Of a stretch of 64,000 nucleotides of DNA, positions 1 through 8,765 are shown piece by piece. Source of the DNA: an uncultured Kordiimonas sp. (GTDB lineage: Bacteria; Pseudomonadota; Alphaproteobacteria; Sphingomonadales; Kordiimonadaceae). Under the pieces are notes generated by a model. That model did not search any database, was not told the DNA's origin, and was given only the letters and a program-made list of their open reading frames with translations. The translations under genes were made by a program, and so were the position numbers. The stretch is from positions 1 through 64,000 of the forward strand of contig CANLMI010000005.1 in NCBI GenBank assembly GCA_947492375.1. The letters run 5' to 3'. Within the stretch, counting starts at the first letter, position 1; the number at the start of each line of letters is the position of its first letter.

Positions 1-3000
1 CTTGTGGCCATCTTGCCAAAAGACTGTACCCCACAAACCCGTAAATTTAGTCTTGGTTTCGCAAAAATTGCTCAAATCGCCACTATTGAAAAGATATACC
101 ACCTTCCAGCCGGGCTTTTCCGGCGATCCGGTACAGAAGTCGCGACAACCCTAATATTATTCCAAAAAACAAAGGAAAAAAGCACACCACCACAAGGCCA
201 TACTGTCACAAGTTTAGATGACTTGTTATCAATATCTCTGGAAAAGGTGGACCATGTAAAACCAAAATCACCTGGCTCTCCAACTCTCATTACCAATATT
301 GAAAATAGTGAACGTAAGAATACCCAAAAACGATTTGCCATGCCCACAAGCGGTATACCGAAAGCTATACCCCTCAATTGGCAGCCCCTTACAATCGAAC
401 AAAAACAAGGCGCCATTGATGACCGCCTCTATGAACCCTATCAATTGGAGACAATTGCGATAGAGAACGGACAAGAGCATCCAACATCACTGGTACAATC
501 CGCGGCTATGGCCTCTGTATCCCTACCAGCGTTAACCTACACACCAAACATTCCCTTCGATACACATGAAAAATCAAGGCTTTCCTTACCACAACTGGAA
601 ACAATTGCTTATGCAGGCCAAGCCCATAACATGCTATTGCCGGGATACTTCAAATTAAATTCTGCTGAAAATGACCTGATCGCTACAACAGAAACACATG
701 GGTTTCGTGTCAGGCGGGGCTTTGCCCTTGGTGATGGTACCGGATGCGGTAAAGGCCGTGAAATCTCAGGCATTATCTATGATAATTGGACACAGGGACG
801 AAAAAAGGCCTTGTGGATATCCAAATCTGATACCTTGATTGAAGATGCAAAACGGGACTGGAAAAGCCTTGGATGTGACCCCTCTCAAATTGTAAACCTC
901 GGGAAATACAAACCAAATGAAATAATTAACCTTAAACAAGGTATTCTTTTTGTTACGCTTTCTCGGCTTCGCTCGGAAGCAAACAAAAGTAAACACACTC
1001 GCCTTGATCAAATAATTGACTGGCTGGGTGAAGATTTTGACGGTGTCATCGCCCTTGATGAATGTCATGGTTTTGCAAAAGCAGCCCCCGGAAAAGCATC
1101 TTTTCAAGACAGGAACGTTACAGCATCAAAGCAAGGGGTCGCAGGCCTCAAATTACAAGCCAAAGTTCCTGATGCTCGTATAGTCTATTCAAGTGCAACA
1201 ATAGCTACGAAAGTAGAAGACCTCTCTTTCGCAACCCGGCTCGGCCTATGGGGGTCGATAGACATGCCCTTCCCGGATCGCTCAAGTTTTATCTCAGCTA
1301 TGGTTCAAGGTGGTGTCGCCGCCCTTGAAGTTGTTTGCAGGGACTTAAAGGCCACAGGCTTGTATATTGCCCGCGCACTCTCCTTCGATGGTATCGAATA
1401 TGAAATTCTTGAACACAATCTATCTCACGATCAAATCAATACCTACAATCGCTTCGCAGATGCATACGAAATAATCCACAATAACCTCCAGGCAGCACTC
1501 GAACATAACCAAATCGCAGTCAACGGCACCACTATGAATTCAAATGCAAAAGGGGCAGCTCTCTCAGCATTTGAAGGCACAAAACAAAGGCTCTTCAATC
1601 ATCTCCTTATCAGTATGGCAACTCCAAGCTTGATTAAGGCTGTAGAAAAGACCATAGACCAGGGTGAAGCGGCTATCATTCAGCTTATCTCAACAGGTGA
1701 AGCCTTGATGGAAAGGCGGCTTGCAACGATCAGCCCGGAAGACAGATATGATATCCAGTTTGATATCACCCCCCGAGAATATGTTATTGATTACCTGAAA
1801 AACAGCTTCCCCATTCATCTTCATGATCTCCATGTCGATGATGAAGGGCGCCAGTTTTCAGAGCTGGCACGCGACAAGGCTGGTAATCCTGTCATTTGTC
1901 AGCAATCTCTTAAAATGCGCGACAATATGATTGAAGACTTATGCAGTTTACCGCCCATACAATGCTCAATCGATCAGATATTACACCATTTTGGTCACAA
2001 TAAAGTCGCAGAAGTCACAGGCCGTAAACGCCGTATTGTGCTCAGAAAGGTTGGTCAGACAACAAGGCGAGTATTACAACAACGATCCGCACACACAAAT
2101 ATAGCGGAAACCAATGCGTTTCTCAATGATACCAAGCAAATCCTCCTCTTCTCTGAAGCTGGAGGAACCGGTCGCAGTTACCACAGTGATGCAAGTTTCC
2201 TGAACCGTCGCCCCCGTAAACATTATATCATAGAACCGGGCTGGAGAGCAGACATCGCAATTCAGGGCCTCGGACGCTCAAACAGATCCAATCAAGTGAA
2301 TAAGCCAACTTTTATTCCTGTAACAACAGATGTCAAAGGACAACGTCGTTTCACCTCAACAATTGCAAGTCGTCTGGATACTCTGGGAGCAATTACCCGC
2401 GGTGACCGCGTAACCGGTGGTCAAGGTCTTTACAATGGAAAGGATAATCTCGAATCTTCATATGCAAAACGAGCTTTGATGCAATTTTACCGCGCGCTTA
2501 TTCTTGGCAAGATAACATGTATTTCGCTGGATCGGTTTACAAGTCTCACAGGACTGAAGCTTACAAATGACGATGGCTCCCTCCTTGATCGACTACCTCC
2601 AATAAGACGATTTTTAAACCGTATACTGGCCCTTCGAATTGAGATGCAAAATGATATCTTCGATGAGTTTGAAGCCTTTATAGATGCAGAAATTCGCGCA
2701 GCCATCGAAGCAAATACCTTTGAAACCGGATTAACCACACTCGACGCTGATAATATTAAAATAATTAAAACCCAGACCATTTTCACTCATCCTACCAGTC
2801 ACGCTGAAACCTTTGCTGTTGAATTGGAACGTCGTCGCCGCACCAATCCACTCGCGATTGACAAAGTTATGGACCACTACCGTATCTACCGGAAAAACGG
2901 CGCCAAGCTCGTTCGAAATCAGATATCAGGTAAAGTTGCTCTTCAAATGCCTTTTGAAAATCGTTTAACTGAAGATTTTACCGACTATCAAATGGTTACC

Positions 3001-3588
3001 CTAATTGGCATTCTAAAAGACAAGACAATGACCCTTGATGAATATGAACGCAGCAAATGGCAAGAATGCAGCGAAGGGCAATTCAGCGCCATATGGGAAG
3101 CGGCCTATTTGGCTGCGCCGAAATTTGTCGATGACACTTTATATATGATTACTGGCATTCTTTTGCCAATTTGGCATAAACTGGAAGCCGATAACCCAAG
3201 AGTGGTTCGCCTGCAAACAGATTGTGGAAAACGTATGTTGGGGCGCTTACTGTCTCCGGAAGACTATGCCAAAGCCCTCTATGCTCTTGATGGCTCAACA
3301 CCAGACACCCCAACTCTCGCCTCAATGCTGTTAAGCGGGACGGTAACGGTCGGCCTCAATTGTAACATGACAATAAGGCGCAGCAAAGTTATGGACCGAT
3401 ATAGAATCGAAATCACTGGCGCTTATTATGATCATATCAAAAGCCTCAAACAGCTTGGAGCCTTTACGGAAATTATAGCTTTCCAGACACGAATCTTTAT
3501 TCCAACTGATGAACAACTGCTTCTGACTGTGCTTGATAGCATTCTGGCAAGGTTCGGGGTTGATCATATCGAGAAGACAGATAATTAA
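1..3588 (+). CDS. Methyltransferase/strawberry-notch helicase, C-terminal part (partial at window edge)
   Basis: The reading frame is open to the window's first base, so the true start lies upstream. The first ~55 residues (LPAGLFRRSGTEVATTL) resemble the end of an adenine-type DNA methyltransferase domain. A superfamily 2 helicase of the strawberry-notch type follows: a Walker A-like GDGTGCGKGR at about residue 243 of the visible part, a DECH box at about 352, and a motif VI-like QGLGRSNRSNQ near 755. Such methyltransferase-SNO fusions are large, multidomain proteins common on alphaproteobacterial plasmids and phages, proposed to act on incoming DNA or in anti-restriction. The exact role is unknown. 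An intrinsic terminator follows the stop codon directly. Family assignment is firm; the function is inferred. Confidence 0.85.
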   Translation, partial: LVAILPKDCTPQTRKFSLGFAKIAQIATIEKIYHLPAGLFRRSGTEVATTLILFQKTKEKSTPPQGHTVTSLDDLLSISLEKVDHVKPKSPGSPTLITNIENSERKNTQKRFAMPTSGIPKAIPLNWQPLTIEQKQGAIDDRLYEPYQLETIAIENGQEHPTSLVQSAAMASVSLPALTYTPNIPFDTHEKSRLSLPQLETIAYAGQAHNMLLPGYFKLNSAENDLIATTETHGFRVRRGFALGDGTGCGKGREISGIIYDNWTQGRKKALWISKSDTLIEDAKRDWKSLGCDPSQIVNLGKYKPNEIINLKQGILFVTLSRLRSEANKSKHTRLDQIIDWLGEDFDGVIALDECHGFAKAAPGKASFQDRNVTASKQGVAGLKLQAKVPDARIVYSSATIATKVEDLSFATRLGLWGSIDMPFPDRSSFISAMVQGGVAALEVVCRDLKATGLYIARALSFDGIEYEILEHNLSHDQINTYNRFADAYEIIHNNLQAALEHNQIAVNGTTMNSNAKGAALSAFEGTKQRLFNHLLISMATPSLIKAVEKTIDQGEAAIIQLISTGEALMERRLATISPEDRYDIQFDITPREYVIDYLKNSFPIHLHDLHVDDEGRQFSELARDKAGNPVICQQSLKMRDNMIEDLCSLPPIQCSIDQILHHFGHNKVAEVTGRKRRIVLRKVGQTTRRVLQQRSAHTNIAETNAFLNDTKQILLFSEAGGTGRSYHSDASFLNRRPRKHYIIEPGWRADIAIQGLGRSNRSNQVNKPTFIPVTTDVKGQRRFTSTIASRLDTLGAITRGDRVTGGQGLYNGKDNLESSYAKRALMQFYRALILGKITCISLDRFTSLTGLKLTNDDGSLLDRLPPIRRFLNRILALRIEMQNDIFDEFEAFIDAEIRAAIEANTFETGLTTLDADNIKIIKTQTIFTHPTSHAETFAVELERRRRTNPLAIDKVMDHYRIYRKNGAKLVRNQISGKVALQMPFENRLTEDFTDYQMVTLIGILKDKTMTLDEYERSKWQECSEGQFSAIWEAAYLAAPKFVDDTLYMITGILLPIWHKLEADNPRVVRLQTDCGKRMLGRLLSPEDYAKALYALDGSTPDTPTLASMLLSGTVTVGLNCNMTIRRSKVMDRYRIEITGAYYDHIKSLKQLGAFTEIIAFQTRIFIPTDEQLLLTVLDSILARFGVDHIEKTDN

Positions 3589-3625
3589 AATAAGGGAAGC
3601 AGATCGCACCTCCGCTTCCCTTATT
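3589..3625 (+). terminator. Intrinsic terminator after the helicase gene
   Basis: A 12-bp perfect stem, AATAAGGGAAGC (3589-3600) with GCTTCCCTTATT (3614-3625), starts at the stop codon of the helicase gene. The loop is 13 nt. The A/T ends of the stem could serve as the U-tract in either direction. Confidence 0.8.
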
Positions 3626-3778
3626 ACAATCTCTTAATAACCCAGATAGATTGCTCTCGAAGTATAATCGGTTCAAAACCCATTTCAAGCCCTGCCTCAC
3701 TTTTTGTCCACAAATATATGGTTGCCCCATTTTGCATTCCAGGCGCGTGATTGATGAAAACTAACAGTCGCCTGCCTT

Positions 3779-3823
3779 GTGTCAACCTGCAAGAGGTTCC
3801 CCACGCAAAAGGCGTGGTGACAC
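3779..3823 (+). promoter_or_regulatory. Structured leader of the SLOG gene: predicted three-way junction
   Basis: Within the 250-nt gap before the SLOG gene, GTGTCA (3779-3784) can pair with TGACAC (3818-3823). Two hairpins are enclosed: AACCT/AGGTT (3784-3788 with 3794-3798) and CCACGC/GCGTGG (3801-3806 with 3812-3817). The sequence is far more GC-rich than its surroundings. It reads like a folded RNA leader about 55 nt upstream of the start codon. No known riboswitch is recognised. The rest of 3626-3778 shows no gene. Confidence 0.5.
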
Positions 3824-3877
3824 TGCGCCCTGCGCCTGTTTGGCCGTTTTCACACGCGCTAAAAAGGAACGCAAAAA

Positions 3878-4771
3878 ATGGAACAAACTTTTAATATATC
3901 AAATGATGTGAGACTGGACAGCCTTGCGGAATATGGGTTTCAAATAGACGATACTCCAGATTTTCGGGAGCTACCTTCAGAGGGTCAAATATCACATGGA
4001 ATGTTGGAAATCGTATCAGGCCTCACTACCCTTTTCGAAGATAGTCGTCTCGAAGAAGAACTCGAACCCCTTTTGTATAATGTTATTAATCTTTTCCACA
4101 GACGGGTTGACCAATTAGAACGTCTGCTGGATCAGAATGAATTATCGCAGCAAGATCTAATTCGTGCCCAGGATGGCAGCGAAGTTTTAAGTGTTGAGCT
4201 GGAAACAATGACACATAAAGGTCAATTGCTCACTGAAAGCCGGAATGTTTTCGAAGTTATCCGGGATATCGCAGCTTCACATTTTGCAACAGTTTCCGGA
4301 ACCAATTGGATTCCCCCTCGTGGACGTCAGGTTAATCACACGACCAATACAGCCGCTATTCTTGAAAGCCGGGCTTTCATCGAAGAAAAGAAAGCTGCCA
4401 ATAAAAATCTGAACCTACCTTCTGGAACAAAAATTGGTTTTGCCGGATCGCAAACCTTTTCAGATATCGAGACTATCGAAGCCGTTCTGAAAACGCTTCA
4501 CAAAAAATACCCGGATATGATCCTCTGTCATACAAATACGAAAGGATCTGATCAAATCGCCATGCAATGGGCACTTAAAAATAAAGTTACAGCCATAGCT
4601 TTCACCCCTAACTGGAAAGCTGGAAACGCAGCTCCGTTCAAACGCAATGATGATCTGTTAAGTTGTGACCTCAAAGGTATCATCGCCATTCCCCATAACG
4701 GTATAGTCAAAAATCTTATTCAAAAAGCTGAAAAATCAGATGTTCCGGTCTATATTATAAAAGGCGTTTAA
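3878..4771 (+). CDS. SLOG-domain (DUF2493) protein
   Basis: A 297-residue protein. The C-terminal half, from about residue 183, starts with KIGFAGSQTFSD and continues through a Rossmann-like fold (MILCHTNTKGSDQIA, then AIAFTPNWKAGNAAPFKRND). This is the signature of the DUF2493/YspA branch of the SLOG superfamily, which is thought to bind nucleotides or nucleotide-derived ligands. The N-terminal half is acidic, has heptad-like leucines and no recognisable domain. DUF2493 proteins with such N-terminal extensions are frequent on alphaproteobacterial plasmids, but no activity is established. AAGGAA lies about nine bases before the ATG. A terminator overlaps the stop codon, so this is a one-gene unit under the structured leader upstream. 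Confidence 0.85.
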   Translation: MEQTFNISNDVRLDSLAEYGFQIDDTPDFRELPSEGQISHGMLEIVSGLTTLFEDSRLEEELEPLLYNVINLFHRRVDQLERLLDQNELSQQDLIRAQDGSEVLSVELETMTHKGQLLTESRNVFEVIRDIAASHFATVSGTNWIPPRGRQVNHTTNTAAILESRAFIEEKKAANKNLNLPSGTKIGFAGSQTFSDIETIEAVLKTLHKKYPDMILCHTNTKGSDQIAMQWALKNKVTAIAFTPNWKAGNAAPFKRNDDLLSCDLKGIIAIPHNGIVKNLIQKAEKSDVPVYIIKGV

Positions 4772-4782
4772 AAGCGCCTTTT
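4759..4782 (+). terminator. Terminator overlapping the SLOG stop codon
   Basis: AAAAGGCG (4759-4766) pairs with CGCCTTTT (4775-4782) around an 8-nt loop holding the stop codon, followed by further T residues. This is a compact Rho-independent terminator. Confidence 0.8.
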
Positions 4783-5340
4783 TACTTTCCCGTCTGCTTT
4801 ACCCAATTCAAATGGCCTTCATTCATGCATGATGGCCAATCCTCAACCCAATCGACCATATAATCATATAAGACGATTTATACTCTGTATTTATCATAGG
4901 AACCCCTCGTCAAATGTCCCTTCGGGGCTTTTAAATACGACGCGCCAAGCTCCCTCAAAGCCCCATCAACATTCGCACCGGAATTTTTATGCCGGGTGGG
5001 AACAGGTGACACGGTGCTCATTCAGATTGCAACACTTGTTTCGATGGGTCTGGATCTATGCAAAGATAATCGCTTATGGCCTGTAAGACACTGGATATAG
5101 CATTGAATACCGACGCCAGATAATGTCCGATATTTAGCGCGGCATAAAAATTTCACCATTAAGCCGAGCATAACCGCATAGTCTTGACTTGGCATTGGCC
5201 TCCAGCGACACGACCCTGTTTCCTTAATATACATCCAACTTATCCCCTCTTTGTCTGCCCTTCATCCCCTGTCGCTTCTCTCCTTAATAGAACTAACTAT
5301 CAGTGACCAATCCCCTCTCAATATGCGAAAATGGCAAACC
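4783..5340. other. Non-coding stretch with a 13-nt long-range inverted repeat
   Basis: No open frame here has a plausible start, ribosome site or protein-like composition. AATTTTTATGCCG (4982-4994) is perfectly inverted as CGGCATAAAAATT (5140-5152) across 145 nt. The stretch might be a decayed gene or the upstream part of the long DUF736 leader. Nothing else is recognised. Confidence 0.4.
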
Positions 5341-5344
5341 CCTC

Positions 5345-5625
5345 GCTTAGGCATCAACAGGGAGTATGCATTTTTTTTCTATCCCATTCGCTAAGGGGGT
5401 ACCCGATGGTTTCATGCGTGCGGCGGCGTTGCCTTGACACGCACTCACATCGACCCCGCTAAGCGCCTGACCGAAAATAAATGCATACTCCCTGTTTCCC
5501 TCACACCTTTTTTGACGATGCTTCGCATCGGCTTAATTTTAAGGTGTTCGGTGATCCCTGCTCACGGCCTGCCGTGTATTCCGCATCGAGGGGATGGTCC
5601 CCCGATAATCAATTTAATGGAGAAA
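5345..5625 (+). promoter_or_regulatory. Long, heavily structured leader of the DUF736 gene
   Basis: An exact 18-nt inverted repeat, AACAGGGAGTATGCATTT (5356-5373) with its complement at 5479-5496, encloses 105 nt. A competing pairing joins CTTAG (5346-5350) to CTAAG (5459-5463), so two exclusive folds or a pseudoknot are possible. Downstream are the hairpin CGATGC-TTC-GCATCG inside an outer ACACCTT/AAGGTGT stem, then CACGG-CCTG-CCGTG inside a GATCCC/GGGGAT stem. The last of these structures ends just before the ribosome site at 5620-5623. The layout suggests an mRNA leader that controls the next gene. The class is not recognised. Confidence 0.5.
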
Positions 5626-5629
5626 ATCA

Positions 5630-5950
5630 ATGTCAGTAAATGCAGGATATTTACATCAAGTCGGAGAAGACCAGTTTGTAGGTAAATTAGAGCTTCTAAC
5701 AGGTAATTTTGATGTCATTCTCTCACCTTGCAAAAGCCAACGTTCAAATGCGCCCGATATGATCTTATCATATAATGGTCGTGAAATTGGATCTGCCCGA
5801 AATAAAATCGGTCAAACATCCGGGAAAGAATATGTGGCAATTGCCATCAAACACCCACAGGTGACAGGCCAAAATAAACCGCTATATGCAAATCTGGGCC
5901 AAGACCCTGACATCGATGAAGATAATGTGTTTGCAGTAATCCTTAACTAA
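5630..5950 (+). CDS. DUF736 family protein
   Basis: A 106-residue protein that matches DUF736 throughout: an N-terminal GYLHQVGEDQFVGKLELLT strand pair, the APDMILSYNGREIGSARNK core, and KEYVAIAIKHP followed by PLYANLGQD. DUF736 proteins are small, usually plasmid- or island-borne in alphaproteobacteria and often near conjugation genes; their biochemical role is unknown. GGAG sits seven bases before the ATG and supports this start. The gene stands alone between a long structured leader and a pair of strong hairpins, which suggests its own regulated transcript. Confidence 0.85.
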   Translation: MSVNAGYLHQVGEDQFVGKLELLTGNFDVILSPCKSQRSNAPDMILSYNGREIGSARNKIGQTSGKEYVAIAIKHPQVTGQNKPLYANLGQDPDIDEDNVFAVILN

Positions 5951-5959
5951 GTTGCCCCC

Positions 5960-6013
5960 GAGTGTCGGTTACCCCGCCGGCACTCACTCGCCCCGGTGCG
6001 ATAGCGCCGGGGC
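5960..6013 (+). terminator. Tandem GC-rich hairpins after DUF736
   Basis: Two stems in a row. GAGTGTCGG (5960-5968) pairs with CCGGCACTC (5977-5985) with one wobble. GCCCCGGTGC (5990-5999) pairs with GCGCCGGGGC (6004-6013) around a GATA tetraloop, also with one wobble. A short ACTTTTG follows. The second is a probable terminator; the first may be a separate RNA element. Confidence 0.65.
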
Positions 6014-6081
6014 ATACTTTTGTTCACCTTTCGCTCTATAGAGGGGTTCCTGAACTCTGATAAATATCGTATAAAATCCAT

Positions 6082-6489
6082 ATGAAAGATTTTTACCCAA
6101 CAAGCTCGATGACGTGCCTTAAGAGTAGTAGCCTTTTGAGTATCATACTCATTATGCCCATTTTGATTTATCTAGTGGTTAAGGTTGAACTGATTGCAAT
6201 GGTGTCTATTCTTCCAACTCTTGCCTTCATCTATAAAAGCAGCTTGTGCTCTGCCGGTATTAATGTCCTTGCCATTAAACTCTCCCAATATGGCGCCTTT
6301 AGCCGATTTATTTTTGTCACTATTGCAGTCATTATCAATTTTATCCTCTACCTGTTTATCATCCTTTATCTTGTCACAAACGATCTTGTATTCGATTATA
6401 TGAGGCTCGCGTTCATTCTTGCGGCTTTTGGGTTTTTACCGTTTACAACCTATAGCATTGCTTCTGTATTTCGTCCCCAAAGGACTTAG
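6082..6489 (+). CDS. Small membrane protein of unknown function
   Basis: 135 residues, unusually hydrophobic. About four membrane segments can be seen: two between residues 17 and 50, one in FVTIAVIINFILYLFIILYL, and one in LAFILAAFGFLPF. The C-terminus (FRPQRT) is basic and probably cytoplasmic. No family is recognised. There is no clear ribosome site before the ATG, which lowers confidence in the exact start, but the uniform membrane-protein composition makes chance unlikely. It lies between the DUF736 hairpins and a non-coding stretch. Confidence 0.55.
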   Translation: MKDFYPTSSMTCLKSSSLLSIILIMPILIYLVVKVELIAMVSILPTLAFIYKSSLCSAGINVLAIKLSQYGAFSRFIFVTIAVIINFILYLFIILYLVTNDLVFDYMRLAFILAAFGFLPFTTYSIASVFRPQRT

Positions 6490-7000
6490 GCCGCTTTCCC
6501 AGCTCTCATGCAAGCACAAAACCCCGCATCAGGAAAACGCTAACCGTCGCTATGCGCCTACGGGTCTTTCCAAGCCCCTGAGACGCGAGCTTGCTAAGCT
6601 ATCCTTCACGGGTTTTTGCCATTCGGTTTCGATCTAGGCGGTAATATCGATAGAGCAGAATACTGACACTCTATCCCATACGGATAATAAAATATTATAC
6701 ATCGGCCCCACCCTCAAATCTCAAAATTCACCAGCTATATCAACTTAACCGATTTTCTTTTGCTTAGTCCTAGCTTAATCGAAGCCACTCCCTCTTCTCA
6801 AAATAGGTGATCCTGGCTGCCCGCACCACTCGCTTCAAGAAGCGACCGGGTTGCCAGAATTGCTCAGTCACAGACTGACACCTTATTTTTGACGGTCGTG
6901 CATTCGAAACAACCGACCAGAAGCAGGTTTTACCTGCTTAATTTCTGGTCGCTCGCCGCTAGGCAGAAAAGCAAATGCGGATTTTTACGCACTGTTTTTT
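6490..7000. promoter_or_regulatory. Non-coding stretch with a hairpin in the leader of the next gene
   Basis: No credible gene in about 510 nt. Near the 3' end AAGCAGG (6921-6927) pairs with CCTGCTT (6933-6939), extended outward by GACCAGA (6915-6921) with TCTGGTC (6944-6950) across a small bulge. The element sits about 65 nt upstream of the next start codon, like the leaders of the neighbouring small genes. Confidence 0.45.
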
Positions 7001-7014
7001 AGAAAGGAATGAAC

Positions 7015-7485
7015 ATGACTGGAAACATGAGAAATACGAATTCAACCCTTGGTCTTCGAGATAATAAAACGCGCACAAATTATTATGGTTTAAAGTCAGA
7101 GAATGAAAAAACCCTCCTTGAACGTGCCCTCCTTTATCCAGATAATCCAGAATATCTTGTCAATATTGACGTGTTTCTTGGCGGTCAGTGGGCTTCTATA
7201 ACTCCCCAGCTCATAAAAAACACTACCGAAAGCTGGCGCACTCTAACCGTTAAAATAAATCATCCTATAGAGCGCACTGCTGCATTTCCTCGTTCGGTCA
7301 TTGAAAACACATGGCACGCGATAACATTCACTCCGATCGATCACAACGGATGCATCATGACCAGCATTGATGGCTTTCAAAAAGGAACACCTTTTGCCCA
7401 GATAAAAAAACATTATGAAAACCGTTTTGGATGTGTTTTCGAAGGCAACAAACCCATATTTAACCAAGCCATAAACGATCAATAA
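7015..7485 (+). CDS. Hypothetical plasmid protein
   Basis: I do not recognise this protein of about 156 residues. The sequence is soluble and mixed alpha/beta, with an FLGGQWASITPQLI segment and a C-terminal half ending in KKHYENRFGCVFEGN. It has no signal peptide or membrane segment. AGAAAGGA (7001-7008) touches an ATG at 7009 but is well spaced from the ATG at 7015, so the latter is chosen as start. The gene sits alone between two structured intergenic regions, in the same style as DUF736 and the SLOG gene, which suggests a plasmid housekeeping or defence-related role, but this is only context. Confidence 0.6.
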   Translation: MTGNMRNTNSTLGLRDNKTRTNYYGLKSENEKTLLERALLYPDNPEYLVNIDVFLGGQWASITPQLIKNTTESWRTLTVKINHPIERTAAFPRSVIENTWHAITFTPIDHNGCIMTSIDGFQKGTPFAQIKKHYENRFGCVFEGNKPIFNQAINDQ

Positions 7486-7504
7486 ATATTTATTTTCCAG
7501 ATAA

Positions 7505-7680
7505 GGGGAAAACAAGTTCATCCCTGTTTTCCCGCAACAAGGAAAAAACAGCGTCCCGTGTGCTCGGCTGCGCCTGTGCACCGCTCCGTTCCTCGTTTTT
7601 TCATTTCCCCCTTTCAGGCTGCCGGTCGCCCCGTTGGCAGGGTTTAATGAACAAACCGCTACGCGGATGACATCAAACCC
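7505..7680 (+). promoter_or_regulatory. Structured leader with three stem-loops
   Basis: In the 219-nt gap, GGGAAAACA (7506-7514) pairs with TGTTTTCCC (7525-7533). GAAAAAAC (7542-7549) pairs with GTTTTTTC (7595-7602) around a GC-rich arm. GGGTTT (7640-7645) pairs with AAACCC (7675-7680) and encloses CCGC-TAC-GCGG (7656-7666). The 10-mer CTGCGCCTGT (7568-7577) also occurs in the SLOG leader (3830-3839). The first hairpin may also terminate the preceding gene. Confidence 0.5.
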
Positions 7681-7704
7681 TTTAAAAATTAAAGGAAAAA
7701 TATA

Positions 7705-8061
7705 ATGAGCCATAATAGCGCAAAACAAACCAAACAAATATGGACCTTTGGATACTATAAACTTGAGTTAGGAAGACCTCGAATGGTCTGGTTTCCAGAA
7801 GGTGAAACTGGCGACTGTCTCACTTATCTTTGCGACTTAAACCACAAAACACTTAAACCCGGTGGGAGCTATGAAGTTTTCGTTGATGACCTTTATAGTC
7901 TCTCAGATCAGAAACTCTTCATAGACTATAAATGCACGAAAAAATTCAGATATGCCTGCAAAAGAAAATCTCAAAGGTATTTTCAAATGAAAGCTGATCT
8001 TCAGCCAAAACCCCAAAAACCAAAATCAAATCAATCCGCAAACAGCGATATTCTTTTCTAA
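7705..8061 (+). CDS. Hypothetical plasmid protein
   Basis: A 118-residue protein of unrecognised family. The first ~95 residues look folded (WTFGYYKLELGRPRMVWF, SYEVFVDDLYSL); the tail after residue 95 is a basic, proline- and lysine-rich linker (KPQKPKSNQS) that is probably disordered. AAAGGA lies seven bases before the ATG. It ends 17 nt before the methyltransferase-like gene and probably shares its transcript. No function can be given. Confidence 0.65.
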   Translation: MSHNSAKQTKQIWTFGYYKLELGRPRMVWFPEGETGDCLTYLCDLNHKTLKPGGSYEVFVDDLYSLSDQKLFIDYKCTKKFRYACKRKSQRYFQMKADLQPKPQKPKSNQSANSDILF

Positions 8062-8078
8062 AATTGAAGGTGAAAATT

Positions 8079-8765
8079 ATGTACAACCTGTTTGATTATA
8101 ATGATATGCGCGGCGATGACGAAGACTTTTACCGAGGCTATTATACCGCCACACCCAAACAAGAAGTTCCGCCGCTCAGGGAACGAACCATTCTTTCCCT
8201 TTTTGACAGAACAGGAAACTGGGCAAGACCTTATGCAAACGCCGGGTACGATGTCAGAATAATAGATACCCAAAATATTTGGGGCGCTGACGTCATGGAT
8301 ATTGACCGCGAATGGTTGATTGACCATGACTTAACAAATGTCTGGGGAATATTGGCCGCTCTTCCATGCACTGATTTTGCAGTTTCCGGGGCTAGGTGGT
8401 TCGAAGAAAAAGACCAACAAGGCGAAACCCAAAAATCAATTCAATTACTGAAACATACAATCGATATTATCGAGTTTCTTATGCCTTCATGGTGGGTACT
8501 TGAAAACCCTGTAGGCCGGATTAATCGTCTTTGGCCGCATATGAATAAATTTGGACCTTGGTATTTTCAGCCCTGCGACTTTGGCGACCCATACACAAAG
8601 AAAACAGGCCTGTGGGGGGAATATAATAATAAGCTCCTGCGGACACCCGTCGAACCAACCGAAGGGTCTAAAATGTGGAAACTTGGACCTTCGCAGGACC
8701 GGGCAAACCTCAGAAGCGAAACACCTAAAGGGTTCGCTAAAGCCTTTTTCGATGCTAATCCCTGA
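8079..8765 (+). CDS. C5 cytosine methyltransferase-like protein
   Basis: 228 residues with the order of motifs found in DNA cytosine-5 methyltransferases: ILSLFDRTGNWARPYANAGYDV (residues 38-59) as the SAM-binding motif I, LPCTDFAVSG with the candidate nucleophile Cys97 in the PC motif IV, and VLENPVGRI (140-148) as the ENV-like motif VI. The protein is shorter than typical C5 methylases and the target-recognition part is reduced, as in phage and plasmid homologues whose activity is often untested. A TTG at 8064 is also in frame, but AAGG at 8067-8070 is eight bases before the ATG at 8079, which is taken as start. Its tail overlaps the next small gene. Confidence 0.75.
   Translation: MYNLFDYNDMRGDDEDFYRGYYTATPKQEVPPLRERTILSLFDRTGNWARPYANAGYDVRIIDTQNIWGADVMDIDREWLIDHDLTNVWGILAALPCTDFAVSGARWFEEKDQQGETQKSIQLLKHTIDIIEFLMPSWWVLENPVGRINRLWPHMNKFGPWYFQPCDFGDPYTKKTGLWGEYNNKLLRTPVEPTEGSKMWKLGPSQDRANLRSETPKGFAKAFFDANP

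Noticed and set aside
4829..5234. Two short open frames in the region after the SLOG gene
   Set aside because: No ribosome sites, odd composition and no similarity recognised; the DNA is better explained by inverted repeats and leader structure.
5434..5685. Open frame overlapping the DUF736 start
   Set aside because: It crosses the hairpins of the leader and overlaps the well-supported DUF736 gene in another frame.
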